Below, one piece after another: positions 36,382 to 44,244 of a stretch of 64,000 nucleotides of DNA. The DNA is taken from assembly GCA_947167105.1 (NCBI GenBank), contig CAMVGU010000001.1:204552-268551 (forward strand). Direction: 5' to 3'. The translations under genes and the position numbers were made by a program. This stretch comes from an uncultured Selenomonas sp. (GTDB taxonomy: Bacteria > Bacillota > Negativicutes > Selenomonadales > Selenomonadaceae). Under the pieces are notes generated by a model, which was given only the letters and a program-made list of their open reading frames with translations, was not told the DNA's origin and did no database searches. Every line of letters begins with the position of its first letter. Positions within the stretch are counted from its first letter, which is position 1.

Positions 36382-37668
36382 TCAGGCAATGTTGTCGATG
36401 ATGAACTGCGCAGTCTTCTTGCGCAGCACTGTAGCAGCCAGATCGCCCAGACGCCCCTGCTCCTTGATGATCTTCTGTATCTGCTTCGGCGTAGCACCAT
36501 ACTGCAGAGCCATGACAGCAACTTCCTTGCTGAGATCTTCGGGCTCGACCTTGATATCCTCAGCCTTAGCTACTTCCTCCAGCATCAAGTCTGTCCGCAC
36601 ATTCTTCTCTGCCGCCTCGCGATAGTCCTCCCTGATTTTCGCAAGATCTGTGCCGGAGAACTGCAAGTACTGCTCAAGGTTCATGCCTTGCTGCTCAAGG
36701 CGCATGGCCATCTCCTGAATCATGGCGGTCACACGGTTATCAATCATCACAGGGGGAATATCAACTTCGATGTTCTCGGTGGCCTGCTCAATGGCAGCCT
36801 GCCTCTGATCATTCTCAGCCTTACGCTCTGCCTGTTCCGTAAGATTCTTGCGAACATCGTCGCGCAACTCCTGGAGAGTCTCAAACTTGCTCATCTTCTT
36901 GACAAGTTCATCGTTCAGCTCCGGCAGTTCCTTCTGCTTGATGGAACGCACCGTACACTTGAATGTAGCAGCCTTGCCAGCAAGCTCCTTCGCATGGTAA
37001 TCTTCCGGGAAGGTGACGTTCACATCACGCTCCTCGCCTATCTTGGCGCCGATAAGCTGATCCTCAAAACCGGGTATGAAACTCTTGGAACCAATCTGCA
37101 ACGGATAATCCTGACCTTTGCCACCCTCGAAGGCTTCGCCGTCAACAAATCCCTCGAAATCAAGGGTCGTAAAGTCGCCATCCTTGACCTCAGCCCCCTC
37201 CGGAGCATCAATCATCTTACCATGATGCCCGCGCATATGCTCGATATGCTCCTCTACATCCTCGTCAGTGACGTTGACAGCTTCCTTCTCTACCTTGAGT
37301 CCCTTGTATTCACCAAGCTTGACCTCCGGACGCGGAGTGATCGTAGCCTTGAATACCAGGTCCTTGCCATTCTCAAGGGTCACGATATCAACTTCCGGAC
37401 GGGTAACGGGCTCCAGCTTCTGCTCCTCGAAAGCATCATTCAGGGCCTTCGGAGCAAGCAGATCAAACGCCTCCTGCATTACGCCTTCCATGCCCACATG
37501 ACGTTCCACAATCTTGCGCGGGGCCTTGCCCTTGCGGAATCCCGGAATATTAACACGGTTTGCGAGACGCTTGCAAGCCCGTTCAACGCCCTTGCCGACC
37601 TCTTCTGCCTCGATCTCAATAGTCAGAGTGACCTGCTGGTTCTCGCCGTTTTCTGCCGTAACTTTCAT
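36382..37668 (-). CDS. tig: Trigger factor, ribosome-associated chaperone and prolyl isomerase
   Basis: A 428-residue chaperone that binds nascent chains at the ribosome exit. The N-terminal ribosome-binding domain contains the signature NIPGFRKGKAPR; the FKBP-type isomerase domain (about residues 155-245) includes TLDFEGFVDGEAFEGG; the C-terminal helical arm fills the rest. AGGAGGTC precedes the ATG. It is first in the tig-clpP-clpX operon. Confidence 0.97.
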   Translation of the reverse strand: MKVTAENGENQQVTLTIEIEAEEVGKGVERACKRLANRVNIPGFRKGKAPRKIVERHVGMEGVMQEAFDLLAPKALNDAFEEQKLEPVTRPEVDIVTLENGKDLVFKATITPRPEVKLGEYKGLKVEKEAVNVTDEDVEEHIEHMRGHHGKMIDAPEGAEVKDGDFTTLDFEGFVDGEAFEGGKGQDYPLQIGSKSFIPGFEDQLIGAKIGEERDVNVTFPEDYHAKELAGKAATFKCTVRSIKQKELPELNDELVKKMSKFETLQELRDDVRKNLTEQAERKAENDQRQAAIEQATENIEVDIPPVMIDNRVTAMIQEMAMRLEQQGMNLEQYLQFSGTDLAKIREDYREAAEKNVRTDLMLEEVAKAEDIKVEPEDLSKEVAVMALQYGATPKQIQKIIKEQGRLGDLAATVLRKKTAQFIIDNIA

Positions 37669-37763
37669 TGTCTGAAATGACCTCCTGTTTTATACATCTA
37701 CTTTGCCTGACAGCCGGTACAGCCAGAGCCGCCGATATGCCACACATACTAAAGAATATCACA

Positions 37764-37797
37764 AAACGCACAGAAATACAAGTGATTCTGTGCGTTT
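37764..37797 (-). terminator. Terminator of the amidase-GerMN operon
   Basis: AAACGCACAGAA and TTCTGTGCGTTT form a perfect 12-base stem; on the minus strand it is followed by T-rich sequence, between the GerMN gene and tig. Confidence 0.75.
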
Positions 37798-37848
37798 ACA
37801 GCATAAAAAGTCAAAATATCAATGTAAAGTAAATTGATGAACAACTCC

Positions 37849-38469
37849 CTACTTGAGCAGATTGTCCATGCGCTTCAAAGGCTCACTGAGATCCATATGA
37901 CCGGCCAGTGTCTCTACAGACTTGCCCTCAATCAAGATCTGCACTTTTTTGACCTCCGGGAATTCGGTCAGCGTATCGACGACAGAGCCGATCAGCATTT
38001 CCTCGCCGGTCGAGCCGCCTACAAAATGCTTGACGATATCCTGGGAGAAATCCACCTTCGCCACGCCGCTTTCGACCCTTACGCTCCTAAGTTTTGCCTG
38101 CTTAGGGATAATCGTGGTCTGGCCCTTGGCCTTCGTGCCCTGCATCAGGGACTCCATCGCCGCCGTGTATTTATCTTTCTGAGCCGTGGCCTTGATATCG
38201 CGCTTGACCGCTATCAGCTTCGTTCCCTGAGCATCCGGGTAATATACATTTACAGTCAGTTTTTGCTCCTGCTTCTCTTTCTCTGGCTTCTGTGCTACAT
38301 CACCGGAACTGGCATGTTTCTCGCTCACTGCCGTTGCAGGAGATGAATTGCCCGGCTCTGCTCCCCGGCCTCCCTTTTCATCAGTGCAACCGCCCAAGAG
38401 TAGCAGTGCCGCTGACAAGCTTGCCACCGCCAGCAATCTCAGCCATGTGCCGCAAATGCGTGCTTTCAT
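37849..38469 (-). CDS. GerMN-domain lipoprotein
   Basis: A 206-residue secreted lipoprotein. The signal peptide ends in the lipobox LLGGC (Cys at about residue 27), followed by a Gly/Ser-rich linker and a GerMN domain from about residue 75 (LTVNVYYPDAQGTKL, later VAKVDFSQDIVKHF). GerMN domains occur in spore germination and cell-wall proteins; here the partner is the amidase gene directly upstream, so a role in wall remodelling is likely. The ATG at 38469 lies 10 bases after the amidase stop with GAGGTGAG upstream. Confidence 0.85.
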   Translation of the reverse strand: MKARICGTWLRLLAVASLSAALLLLGGCTDEKGGRGAEPGNSSPATAVSEKHASSGDVAQKPEKEKQEQKLTVNVYYPDAQGTKLIAVKRDIKATAQKDKYTAAMESLMQGTKAKGQTTIIPKQAKLRSVRVESGVAKVDFSQDIVKHFVGGSTGEEMLIGSVVDTLTEFPEVKKVQILIEGKSVETLAGHMDLSEPLKRMDNLLK

Positions 38470-38479
38470 TACTCTCACC

Positions 38480-39556
38480 TCATCCTCTGCCGAAATAACG
38501 GGCAACACCACGCGCTATTGCCTGTGCCAGCTTCTGCTGATAGTCAGGGTCAGCCAGCAGCCTTTCCTCACGCGGATTCGTGATAAAAGCAAGCTCCAGA
38601 AGCGTAGCCGGCATGGAGGAATGCTTAATCACATAGAAATTAGCGGTCTTGACGCCGCGATTAAAGAGACCGCCTGCCTCCTGCAGTTCCTGGTTAATCA
38701 GGCTGGCAAGGCGCTTCCCGCCAGAAGACCCTCCATAATAGTAGGTCTCCATGCCATGTGCATTTGGATTAGAGAACGCGTTAATATGGACCGAAATAAA
38801 AATCTCTGCCCCCGGCATGCGCTCACCTACATTTACCCGTGCCTGCAGTTCCTGGCTGGCCGTAGCATCCCAGCCATAGACATCTTTATCTGTATCACGC
38901 GTCATCTTAACATGGGCACCGGAAGCCTCCAGAATATCCCTGAGCTGCTGAGAAACCGCGAGCGTCACTGCCTTCTCAGTCAACCCGGAAGGCCCTACCG
39001 CGCCGGAATCACTGCCGCCATGACCAGGGTCGATTACAATAGAATGTCCCTTGACCCCATCTACAGACCCCGCAGCACCAACTGGCTTCTTATAAATGTC
39101 AACTACCAGGCGATAAGGCTTGCGTTCTTTGCGATCCGCTTCAACAGTGTAAACCTTATAAGCTCCTTCAATATACTTATCTGTCAAATCAATCAGAATC
39201 TGCGTGTGACGGCGTTCAGGCTCCTGCACCTTGACAGCGGAAACAAATTCATTGTTCAGCTTGATATTTTTTTTCACCCTGCCCGGCTTAGTCTCCTGCA
39301 AGTCCAGTACCAGTTGCCTGCGCAGTCTCTGCTTTTCTATGACAGTGTAATCCAGATTATCCCGATTGAGGCCGATTTCCAGACGCAGAACCTGCTCTCC
39401 ATCCACCTCAGTTTCCATCGAGCGAAAATAATTGAGCTCATGCACAGCAGAACGCCGCGCCGCCTCTGCCTGCCCAAGCTGCATGCACAGCAACGGCAGG
39501 AGCAGCAAGGCCAAAAAAGCCAAGACCCGCTGCCTTAAGCGGAAAATTTTGCTCAT
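38480..39556 (-). CDS. N-acetylmuramoyl-L-alanine amidase with AMIN domain
   Basis: A 358-residue exported amidase that removes stem peptides from peptidoglycan. A signal peptide (core VLAFLALLLLPLLCM) is followed by an AMIN localisation domain (about residues 40-140) and an Amidase_3 catalytic domain with the zinc ligands in IVIDPGHGGSDSG, the Glu in LTEKAVTLAVS, His in ISVHINAFSN, and catalytic Glu in LLELAFITN. The ATG at 39556 has GAGGAGGATG upstream. It is coupled to the GerMN lipoprotein gene. Confidence 0.93.
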   Translation of the reverse strand: MSKIFRLRQRVLAFLALLLLPLLCMQLGQAEAARRSAVHELNYFRSMETEVDGEQVLRLEIGLNRDNLDYTVIEKQRLRRQLVLDLQETKPGRVKKNIKLNNEFVSAVKVQEPERRHTQILIDLTDKYIEGAYKVYTVEADRKERKPYRLVVDIYKKPVGAAGSVDGVKGHSIVIDPGHGGSDSGAVGPSGLTEKAVTLAVSQQLRDILEASGAHVKMTRDTDKDVYGWDATASQELQARVNVGERMPGAEIFISVHINAFSNPNAHGMETYYYGGSSGGKRLASLINQELQEAGGLFNRGVKTANFYVIKHSSMPATLLELAFITNPREERLLADPDYQQKLAQAIARGVARYFGRG

Positions 39557-39644
39557 AAAGGTACATCCTCCTCTGACTGACCCCGAAAAAACTTGCGTAT
39601 ACAATAATAGAAGATGTTTCTGGGATATTTCTGCAAAAGCTGCC

Positions 39645-39845
39645 TTATTCCCTCAATAATTCCAAGGCTTCCTCCTCGGCACGCGCTTTTGCCTCCTCAT
39701 CCGGCTCAATTTCAATCTTCAGGTAATCCCCTTCAATCACTCCTTCCGGCAGGAATTCCCTGGGAAAGTTAAGCTTCCTTTCTTCATCCCCCAGCAACAA
39801 TACGGCTAAATTACCTTCAAATCTATCCAGATATGCGGAAATCAT
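39645..39845 (-). CDS. DUF3006-family protein
   Basis: A 66-residue acidic protein of the DUF3006 type: YLDRFEGNLAVLLLGDEE at the start, FPREFLPEGVIEGDYLKIEI in the middle, and a helical Glu/Ala-rich end. Its function is unknown. It overlaps the MBL lipoprotein gene upstream by four bases (ATGA), and such pairing of DUF3006 with ComEC-like metallo-beta-lactamase genes is common in Firmicutes. Confidence 0.85.
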   Translation of the reverse strand: MISAYLDRFEGNLAVLLLGDEERKLNFPREFLPEGVIEGDYLKIEIEPDEEAKARAEEEALELLRE

Positions 39846-40777
39846 TGAGCCTTGCCCTCCTCTGTGCTGATTTCATAGCTATGCCCGTCTGAAGTCACCG
39901 TGATTGTGCCATTCTTATCGGTTTCATAGATTTTCAGATTCATGCCCTTGTACTTTTTCATGGTTTCCTTGTGGGGATGGCCATAATCATTGTTCCGCCC
40001 GCAGGAAATCAGCACTGCCTCCGGCTGCAGGGCACTCAGCCATTCCTTGGAAGAAGAAGTTTTGCTGCCATGATGACCGGATTTAAGCACCTGGCTGTGG
40101 AGCTGTGCCTGGCCGAAGGCTGACAGGATTGACTTTTCCTCACTGGCCTCGGCATCCCCCGTAAACATCATGCGAAAATCGCCAAAAACAAGCTGTCCGA
40201 CCACGGATTCATTGTTCGGGTCATGCTCATAGCCCTTTTGGGTCCCCTTTTTTACCAGTTCCCCCGCAGGCGCCAGCACCGTAAATCTGGCACCGCTGCC
40301 AAGATCCAGCTCATCGCCAGCCTTCAGTCCATGACGTGGAATCTTCTGGCTCTTCAAAGCCTTCATATAGCGCAGATAAATTTTGGAAGTTGAAGGCATG
40401 CCATTATCATAAACCTCGATGACCTGGAAATCCTTCAGCATCACATCCATGCCGCCGATATGGTCAGCATGAGGGTGCGTGAGAATAAGCTTGTCAATCT
40501 TCTTCACACCGGCCTTGTCCAATTCCCTTTTCAGCTTGTCCTGTTCATCAAGGTCACTGGTGTCAATAAGCGTCGTCTGCTCACCGGTCTTTATGAGAAT
40601 TGCGTCCCCCTGACCTACATTCAGCATCTGTACAGTCAGCTTTCCGCCAACAGCACCACCGGACGCACTGGCGGAAGAAGATACGGGACTATCGTCTGCT
40701 GCTGGCAAACCGCAACCCGCGCACAAAGCTACCGCCAACAGCACCATTCCCAGAAGCATGCCCAGACGCTTGCCCAT
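39842..40777 (-). CDS. ComEC/Rec2-like MBL-fold hydrolase, predicted lipoprotein
   Basis: A 311-residue exported metallo-beta-lactamase-fold hydrolase similar to the soluble domain of ComEC. A lipobox (ALCAGC, Cys near residue 22) and Ser-rich linker precede the domain that starts VQMLNVGQGDAILI. The metal motif THPHADHIGG is complete, with MFTGDAEASEE, KSGHHGSKTSSS and ISCGRNNDYGHP following. The relatives act as nucleases or phosphodiesterases; the in vivo substrate is unknown. It has a good promoter at 40824-40852 and is coupled to the DUF3006 gene. Confidence 0.88.
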   Translation of the reverse strand: MGKRLGMLLGMVLLAVALCAGCGLPAADDSPVSSSASASGGAVGGKLTVQMLNVGQGDAILIKTGEQTTLIDTSDLDEQDKLKRELDKAGVKKIDKLILTHPHADHIGGMDVMLKDFQVIEVYDNGMPSTSKIYLRYMKALKSQKIPRHGLKAGDELDLGSGARFTVLAPAGELVKKGTQKGYEHDPNNESVVGQLVFGDFRMMFTGDAEASEEKSILSAFGQAQLHSQVLKSGHHGSKTSSSKEWLSALQPEAVLISCGRNNDYGHPHKETMKKYKGMNLKIYETDKNGTITVTSDGHSYEISTEEGKAQ

Positions 40778-40823
40778 TCCGCCACCCTCTCTTTATCAAA
40801 CTTCCCGATTTCACACTACGTCT

Positions 40824-40852
40824 ATACTACTATTGGTTGCCCTTTAATTCAA
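40824..40852 (-). promoter_or_regulatory. Sigma-70 promoter of the MBL lipoprotein gene
   Basis: On the minus strand TTGAAT (40847-40852) and TAGTAT (40824-40829) with a 17-base spacer, about 47 bases before the ATG. Confidence 0.5.
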
Positions 40853-40904
40853 GTACATCTGTAAGAAAATATTCCGCACTGTGTTGCAGCGATGCGATGC
40901 CCAG

Positions 40905-42224
40905 TTATGCCTTTGTGGACAGCACCCGGTCTATCTCGGTGCCGTCTGGCAGGAAGCAGGCAATTTCCAGCCTGTTTCTGTCCACTGCCATTGTCAGATA
41001 ATTACCTGTCTCTGGCTGCGGTGCAACTTTTTCATCCAGTGCGTGATCAATCCAGCGACCGGGATAGCGGACATTGCCCGCTGCGCCGCTCAGAATGTAG
41101 AGCGGGCCGCGTGGGTCACGCACACCGCCCCTGATGTGGCCGCGGTTACGGTAAGTATGCAGATGCGCTGAAAAGATCACATCTACGCCGAGCTGCTCAA
41201 ACAGGGGCATGAACGCATTGCCCGCCTCTGAAATGCCTTCCCGGTGCTCGGGACGCTCATGCATGCGATACTGCAGCACATCCTTGTGCATCAGCACTAT
41301 CTTCCACGGTTTCCTGCTGCCCTGCATAGTTTTCTTCAGCCAGGCCTGCTGCTCTGCCAGAAGCCCTGCCTGAAAATCACCTAATTCCTCCCACTGGGTA
41401 TTCAGCACGGCAAAATGCGCCGGGCCGTAATCGAAAGCATAATAGTATTTATCAAAATGGGGGCTGCCATTCTTCGGCACATCGAAATAATGCAGAAAGG
41501 CTTCCGGCAATCGCACTTTCCCTTCCTTATCGTAGGTCTCATGGTTGCCCATAACCGGTACGAAGGGAATGTGATCCATGAGGCTGCCCGCACCATCGAA
41601 CCAGTCTTCCCACTGATGGCTGTCTTCGCCGTTGTCCACCAAGTCCCCCATGTTTGCAAAGAAATCTGTCTCAGGATGACGCTCTGCTGCGCCCTTAACA
41701 AGAGCCTGCCAATCCGAATAATCGCTGGACTGGGAACCCGGGAAAATAAGTGCCCGGAAATTGCCGCCTGCGTCAGTACGCAGCTTATGCCAGGCACTTT
41801 CCCGGCTGCCTGCCACAAGACGGTACTCATATGTCCTGCCCGGCTGCAGCCCTGTGAGCAAAGCCGCATACTGCTGCACCCTCACTCCGTCGTCAGAAAA
41901 GCTTGCATCCGCTGGTTGCAGGCCCCGGATATCCTCACTGCCCTGCAGGCGGTACTCCAGCTGCATCTCTGGCTCTGCCTCTTTCGTGCGCCACATCAGG
42001 CGGCGGCTCGTGCCGCTGTCTGCCGTGATGAGCTGGCGCAGTTCCGTCACTCCCAGGCCGGATTCATCCTCCGGCCGGGACGCACCTGCGAGCCAACGGC
42101 GAAGGGTTCCGCTTGCTGTCAGGTAGCCGCCGCCGGCTCCCAGCAAAACGCTGCCGGCAGCAACAGCCGTCAGGAATGTCCTGCGCGAAAAACGCTGCAG
42201 CGTATCCTTGTCAGCACTTGGCAT
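40905..42224 (-). CDS. Exported metallophosphoesterase with purple acid phosphatase-like N-domain
   Basis: A 439-residue phosphoesterase. The N-terminus contains a twin-arginine-type signal (FSRRTFLTAVAAGSVLLG), so it may be exported folded by Tat. A fibronectin-like domain (about residues 70-160) precedes the catalytic domain with the metal motifs ANMGDLVDNG, VMGNHETYD, MHKDVLQY and SAHLHTYRNRG. The ATG at 42224 has a GGGGGT site. The open frame to 42320 lies upstream of the promoter's -10 and is not used. Its substrate is probably an organic phosphate. Confidence 0.88.
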   Translation of the reverse strand: MPSADKDTLQRFSRRTFLTAVAAGSVLLGAGGGYLTASGTLRRWLAGASRPEDESGLGVTELRQLITADSGTSRRLMWRTKEAEPEMQLEYRLQGSEDIRGLQPADASFSDDGVRVQQYAALLTGLQPGRTYEYRLVAGSRESAWHKLRTDAGGNFRALIFPGSQSSDYSDWQALVKGAAERHPETDFFANMGDLVDNGEDSHQWEDWFDGAGSLMDHIPFVPVMGNHETYDKEGKVRLPEAFLHYFDVPKNGSPHFDKYYYAFDYGPAHFAVLNTQWEELGDFQAGLLAEQQAWLKKTMQGSRKPWKIVLMHKDVLQYRMHERPEHREGISEAGNAFMPLFEQLGVDVIFSAHLHTYRNRGHIRGGVRDPRGPLYILSGAAGNVRYPGRWIDHALDEKVAPQPETGNYLTMAVDRNRLEIACFLPDGTEIDRVLSTKA

Positions 42225-42255
42225 CAAGAGTACCCCCCTTTCTCTGCTGCTACAC

Positions 42256-42285
42256 ATTATAACGCCATTGTTCGGGATTGCGCAA
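42256..42285 (-). promoter_or_regulatory. Promoter of the metallophosphoesterase gene with shared CAATGGCGTTATAATG core
   Basis: TTGCGC (42280-42285), an 18-base spacer, and TATAAT (42256-42261) on the minus strand. The 16 bases at 42255-42270 match those at 24614-24629 exactly. Confidence 0.7.
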
Positions 42286-42314
42286 AGCAAAAATTTCAGC
42301 CTGAATTCATTTCC

Positions 42315-42343
42315 TTGCATTTACTGAAAAAAAATTGTAAAAT
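42315..42343 (+). promoter_or_regulatory. Sigma-70 promoter of the phosphoribosyltransferase gene
   Basis: TTGCAT (42315-42320) and TAAAAT (42338-42343) separated by 17 bases, about 30 bases before the ATG. Confidence 0.6.
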
Positions 42344-42374
42344 TAACTGGTGCAAAATCACTGTGAGGTGCATT

Positions 42375-42926
42375 ATGGCTGAAAGATTTTATGATTTGAC
42401 CGTGGCCGGCGTGCAGCGCCGCCTGCCCATCCTCAATGTTACCGATACTTTGGCCATCGCAGGCTTTGTGATGCTGGGTGACGTTGAACTAACCGATGCC
42501 TGCGCCAGGGAACTGGCCGGGAAGGTACCCGCAGATACGGAAATCATCCTGACTGCTGAGACCAAGGGTATTCCGCTGGCTGCAGAGCTTGCGCACCAGC
42601 TCAATATGCAGCATTTTGTTGTGGCACGCAAATCCATCAAGGCCTATATGGAGAATCCCGTCTGGGTTGACGACATCTCCATCACTACCAAGGGCAAGCA
42701 GATGCTCTGCCTGATGGACACGGACATCGAGCGCATCAGGGGCCATAAGGTCCTGCTGCTGGACGATGTTATCAGCACCGGCGGCTCCATGAGGGCGCTG
42801 TCGAACCTGGTGGAAAAAGTCGGAGGTACGGTCATAGCCCAGGCTGCTGTACTGGCCGAAGGAGATGCCTGCAAACGTAATGACATCATCTATCTTGAAA
42901 CCCTGCCTCTCTTTGAGGCACAATGA
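42375..42926 (+). CDS. Purine-type phosphoribosyltransferase (Apt-like)
   Basis: A 183-residue type I phosphoribosyltransferase. The PRPP-binding motif LLLDDVISTGGSM is near residues 130-143, and ETKGIPLAAELA supplies the PPi loop region. Length and layout are closest to adenine phosphoribosyltransferase, which salvages free adenine to AMP, but FYDLTVAGVQRRLPI at the start is unlike standard Apt, so another base or a regulator role is possible. The start is the ATG at 42375 after GAGGTG; the same frame is open far upstream across the antisense of the phosphoesterase gene, which is not coding. It has its own promoter and terminator. Confidence 0.8.
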   Translation: MAERFYDLTVAGVQRRLPILNVTDTLAIAGFVMLGDVELTDACARELAGKVPADTEIILTAETKGIPLAAELAHQLNMQHFVVARKSIKAYMENPVWVDDISITTKGKQMLCLMDTDIERIRGHKVLLLDDVISTGGSMRALSNLVEKVGGTVIAQAAVLAEGDACKRNDIIYLETLPLFEAQ

Positions 42927-42929
42927 TAA

Positions 42930-42963
42930 AGGGGCAGCTGCTTTTAGCAGCCGCCCCTGTTTT
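42930..42963. terminator. Terminator after the phosphoribosyltransferase gene
   Basis: AGGGGCAGCTGCT and AGCAGCCGCCCCT pair with one mismatch, followed by GTTTT. It overlaps the stop codon of the convergent gene. Confidence 0.8.
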
Positions 42964-43720
42964 AAACACCGTTTTCTTCCTTCATTTTTTGATTATACAG
43001 ATCATACAGTGCCACTACCTCCCGCAGCTCCTTCAGTTCCGTGGCAGAAAGTGCCTGACTGCGGCTCTTGCCGCTGGCTGCCTGATAGTAGGTGATACTG
43101 ACTGAAGATGCTGCAGCCGCTCGCCGCAGGATATCCGTCGCGGCTGCATTGGCGTTGATCATGTATTTCTCCCATAGCCATTCTGCATCAGAAGCAACTT
43201 TCTTCTGCAGCTTGGACGGGTCAAAGGCTAAGGTCATTACCTGACCATCAGCATTGATTTCCAGATGGTCGCCCATAATCCAGGCTGTAGCCTCCGAATC
43301 ATGTATATCGTAATAGTAGAAAACCTCAATTTTCAATATGGCAACATCTTCGCCCAGAGCCAGAATCGGACGCAAATAGACACCTGGCGGGGGCTTCTCC
43401 TCATAGTTGCCTGTATAATAAGTCACATCCCTGTTCGTTTTCTTCTTCAGGCCTTCGGAAAGCTGCTTGATATTTGCTTCCCGTTTGCTGATGCGCTCCC
43501 TCTCCTGGCGTTCCTTTGCTTCCCGTTCCGCCTGTTCTTTGGCCCTAGCAGCCTCTCGCGCCGCCTTTTCTGCCTTTTCAGCCTCCGTCAGCTCAGGCTG
43601 CCGCTCTGCAGCAGGCTGGGCGGGCGGCTGCTGGGAAATGACATACCAAGCAACACCGCCAGCGGCTAACATGACCAGATAAATAAAGATTGCCGACAGG
43701 ACAATCCCCGATTTTTTCAC
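42962..43720 (-). CDS. Single-pass membrane protein with charged coiled coil, unknown function
   Basis: A 252-residue protein not recognised by family. A transmembrane helix (about residues 6-28) is followed by a Pro/Gln stretch, an Ala/Glu/Lys/Arg coiled coil (about 45-95), and a globular C-terminal half with EKPPPGVYLRPILALGEDVA and a helical tail. I place the start at the second GTG (43720), as the first (43729) lies in the GGGAGGTG ribosome site. It could be an envelope-anchored structural or sensory protein. Confidence 0.65.
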   Translation of the reverse strand: MKKSGIVLSAIFIYLVMLAAGGVAWYVISQQPPAQPAAERQPELTEAEKAEKAAREAARAKEQAEREAKERQERERISKREANIKQLSEGLKKKTNRDVTYYTGNYEEKPPPGVYLRPILALGEDVAILKIEVFYYYDIHDSEATAWIMGDHLEINADGQVMTLAFDPSKLQKKVASDAEWLWEKYMINANAAATDILRRAAAASSVSITYYQAASGKSRSQALSATELKELREVVALYDLYNQKMKEENGV

Positions 43721-43828
43721 ACGCCGCACCTCCCTGGATAAAAAAGACCCTATTGTACTTTTCGCGACAGGATAGAGTTTTCCTGCCTGCAGCCAGGTTA
43801 TGCGGCATTCAGCAAAAGAGGTGCTACC

Positions 43829-44242
43829 ATGAAAATCAACCTGACGGAACTAGCCCTGGCGCTTGCACAATCAGATGTGAAACAGGGCTATATCGACATT
43901 GAAAAGGGCAAGGTAATGCTGCTTGACGAAGATATGGACGAAGAAGCAACCACCGATTATATCTTCGATATCGAGGATGACTGGGAGCATTACCTGCCCT
44001 TACCCAATGCCGTGGACGAACATGAACGCCGACTGATGGAGGAATTCGCAGCTTCCAGGGAGCGCGGAGAAGTCCGCACACGCCTGCAGCAAGCCCTGGC
44101 AGGCCCCGGCGGAGCCAGCCGCTTCCGCCATCAGGTGAAACGCCTGCTGCTCCTACCGGCCTGGGAAACCTTCTGGGCAGAGGGACTTTTGGAAATAGCC
44201 CGTAATCTCTGCGAAGAAAACAACCTGGAGTACAATGAGTAG
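43829..44242 (+). CDS. UPF0158-family protein
   Basis: A 137-residue acidic cytoplasmic protein of the UPF0158 type: the N-terminus pairs a short helix with YIDIEKGKVMLLDEDMDEE, and the C-terminal part has a helix followed by AWETFWAEGLLEIARNLCEEN. The role is unknown. AAAGAGG precedes the ATG. It is convergent with clpB across only two bases and no obvious terminator. Confidence 0.75.
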   Translation: MKINLTELALALAQSDVKQGYIDIEKGKVMLLDEDMDEEATTDYIFDIEDDWEHYLPLPNAVDEHERRLMEEFAASRERGEVRTRLQQALAGPGGASRFRHQVKRLLLLPAWETFWAEGLLEIARNLCEENNLEYNE

Positions 44243-44244
44243 GC

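Noticed and set aside
36364..37680. 438-codon plus-strand frame
   Set aside because: Antisense to tig; Leu/Ile-rich mirror of its Glu/Lys-rich helices.
41415..42926. 503-codon plus-strand frame ending in the phosphoribosyltransferase
   Set aside because: Only the part from 42375 is coding. The upstream portion is antisense to the metallophosphoesterase gene, and a promoter and ribosome site lie just before 42375.
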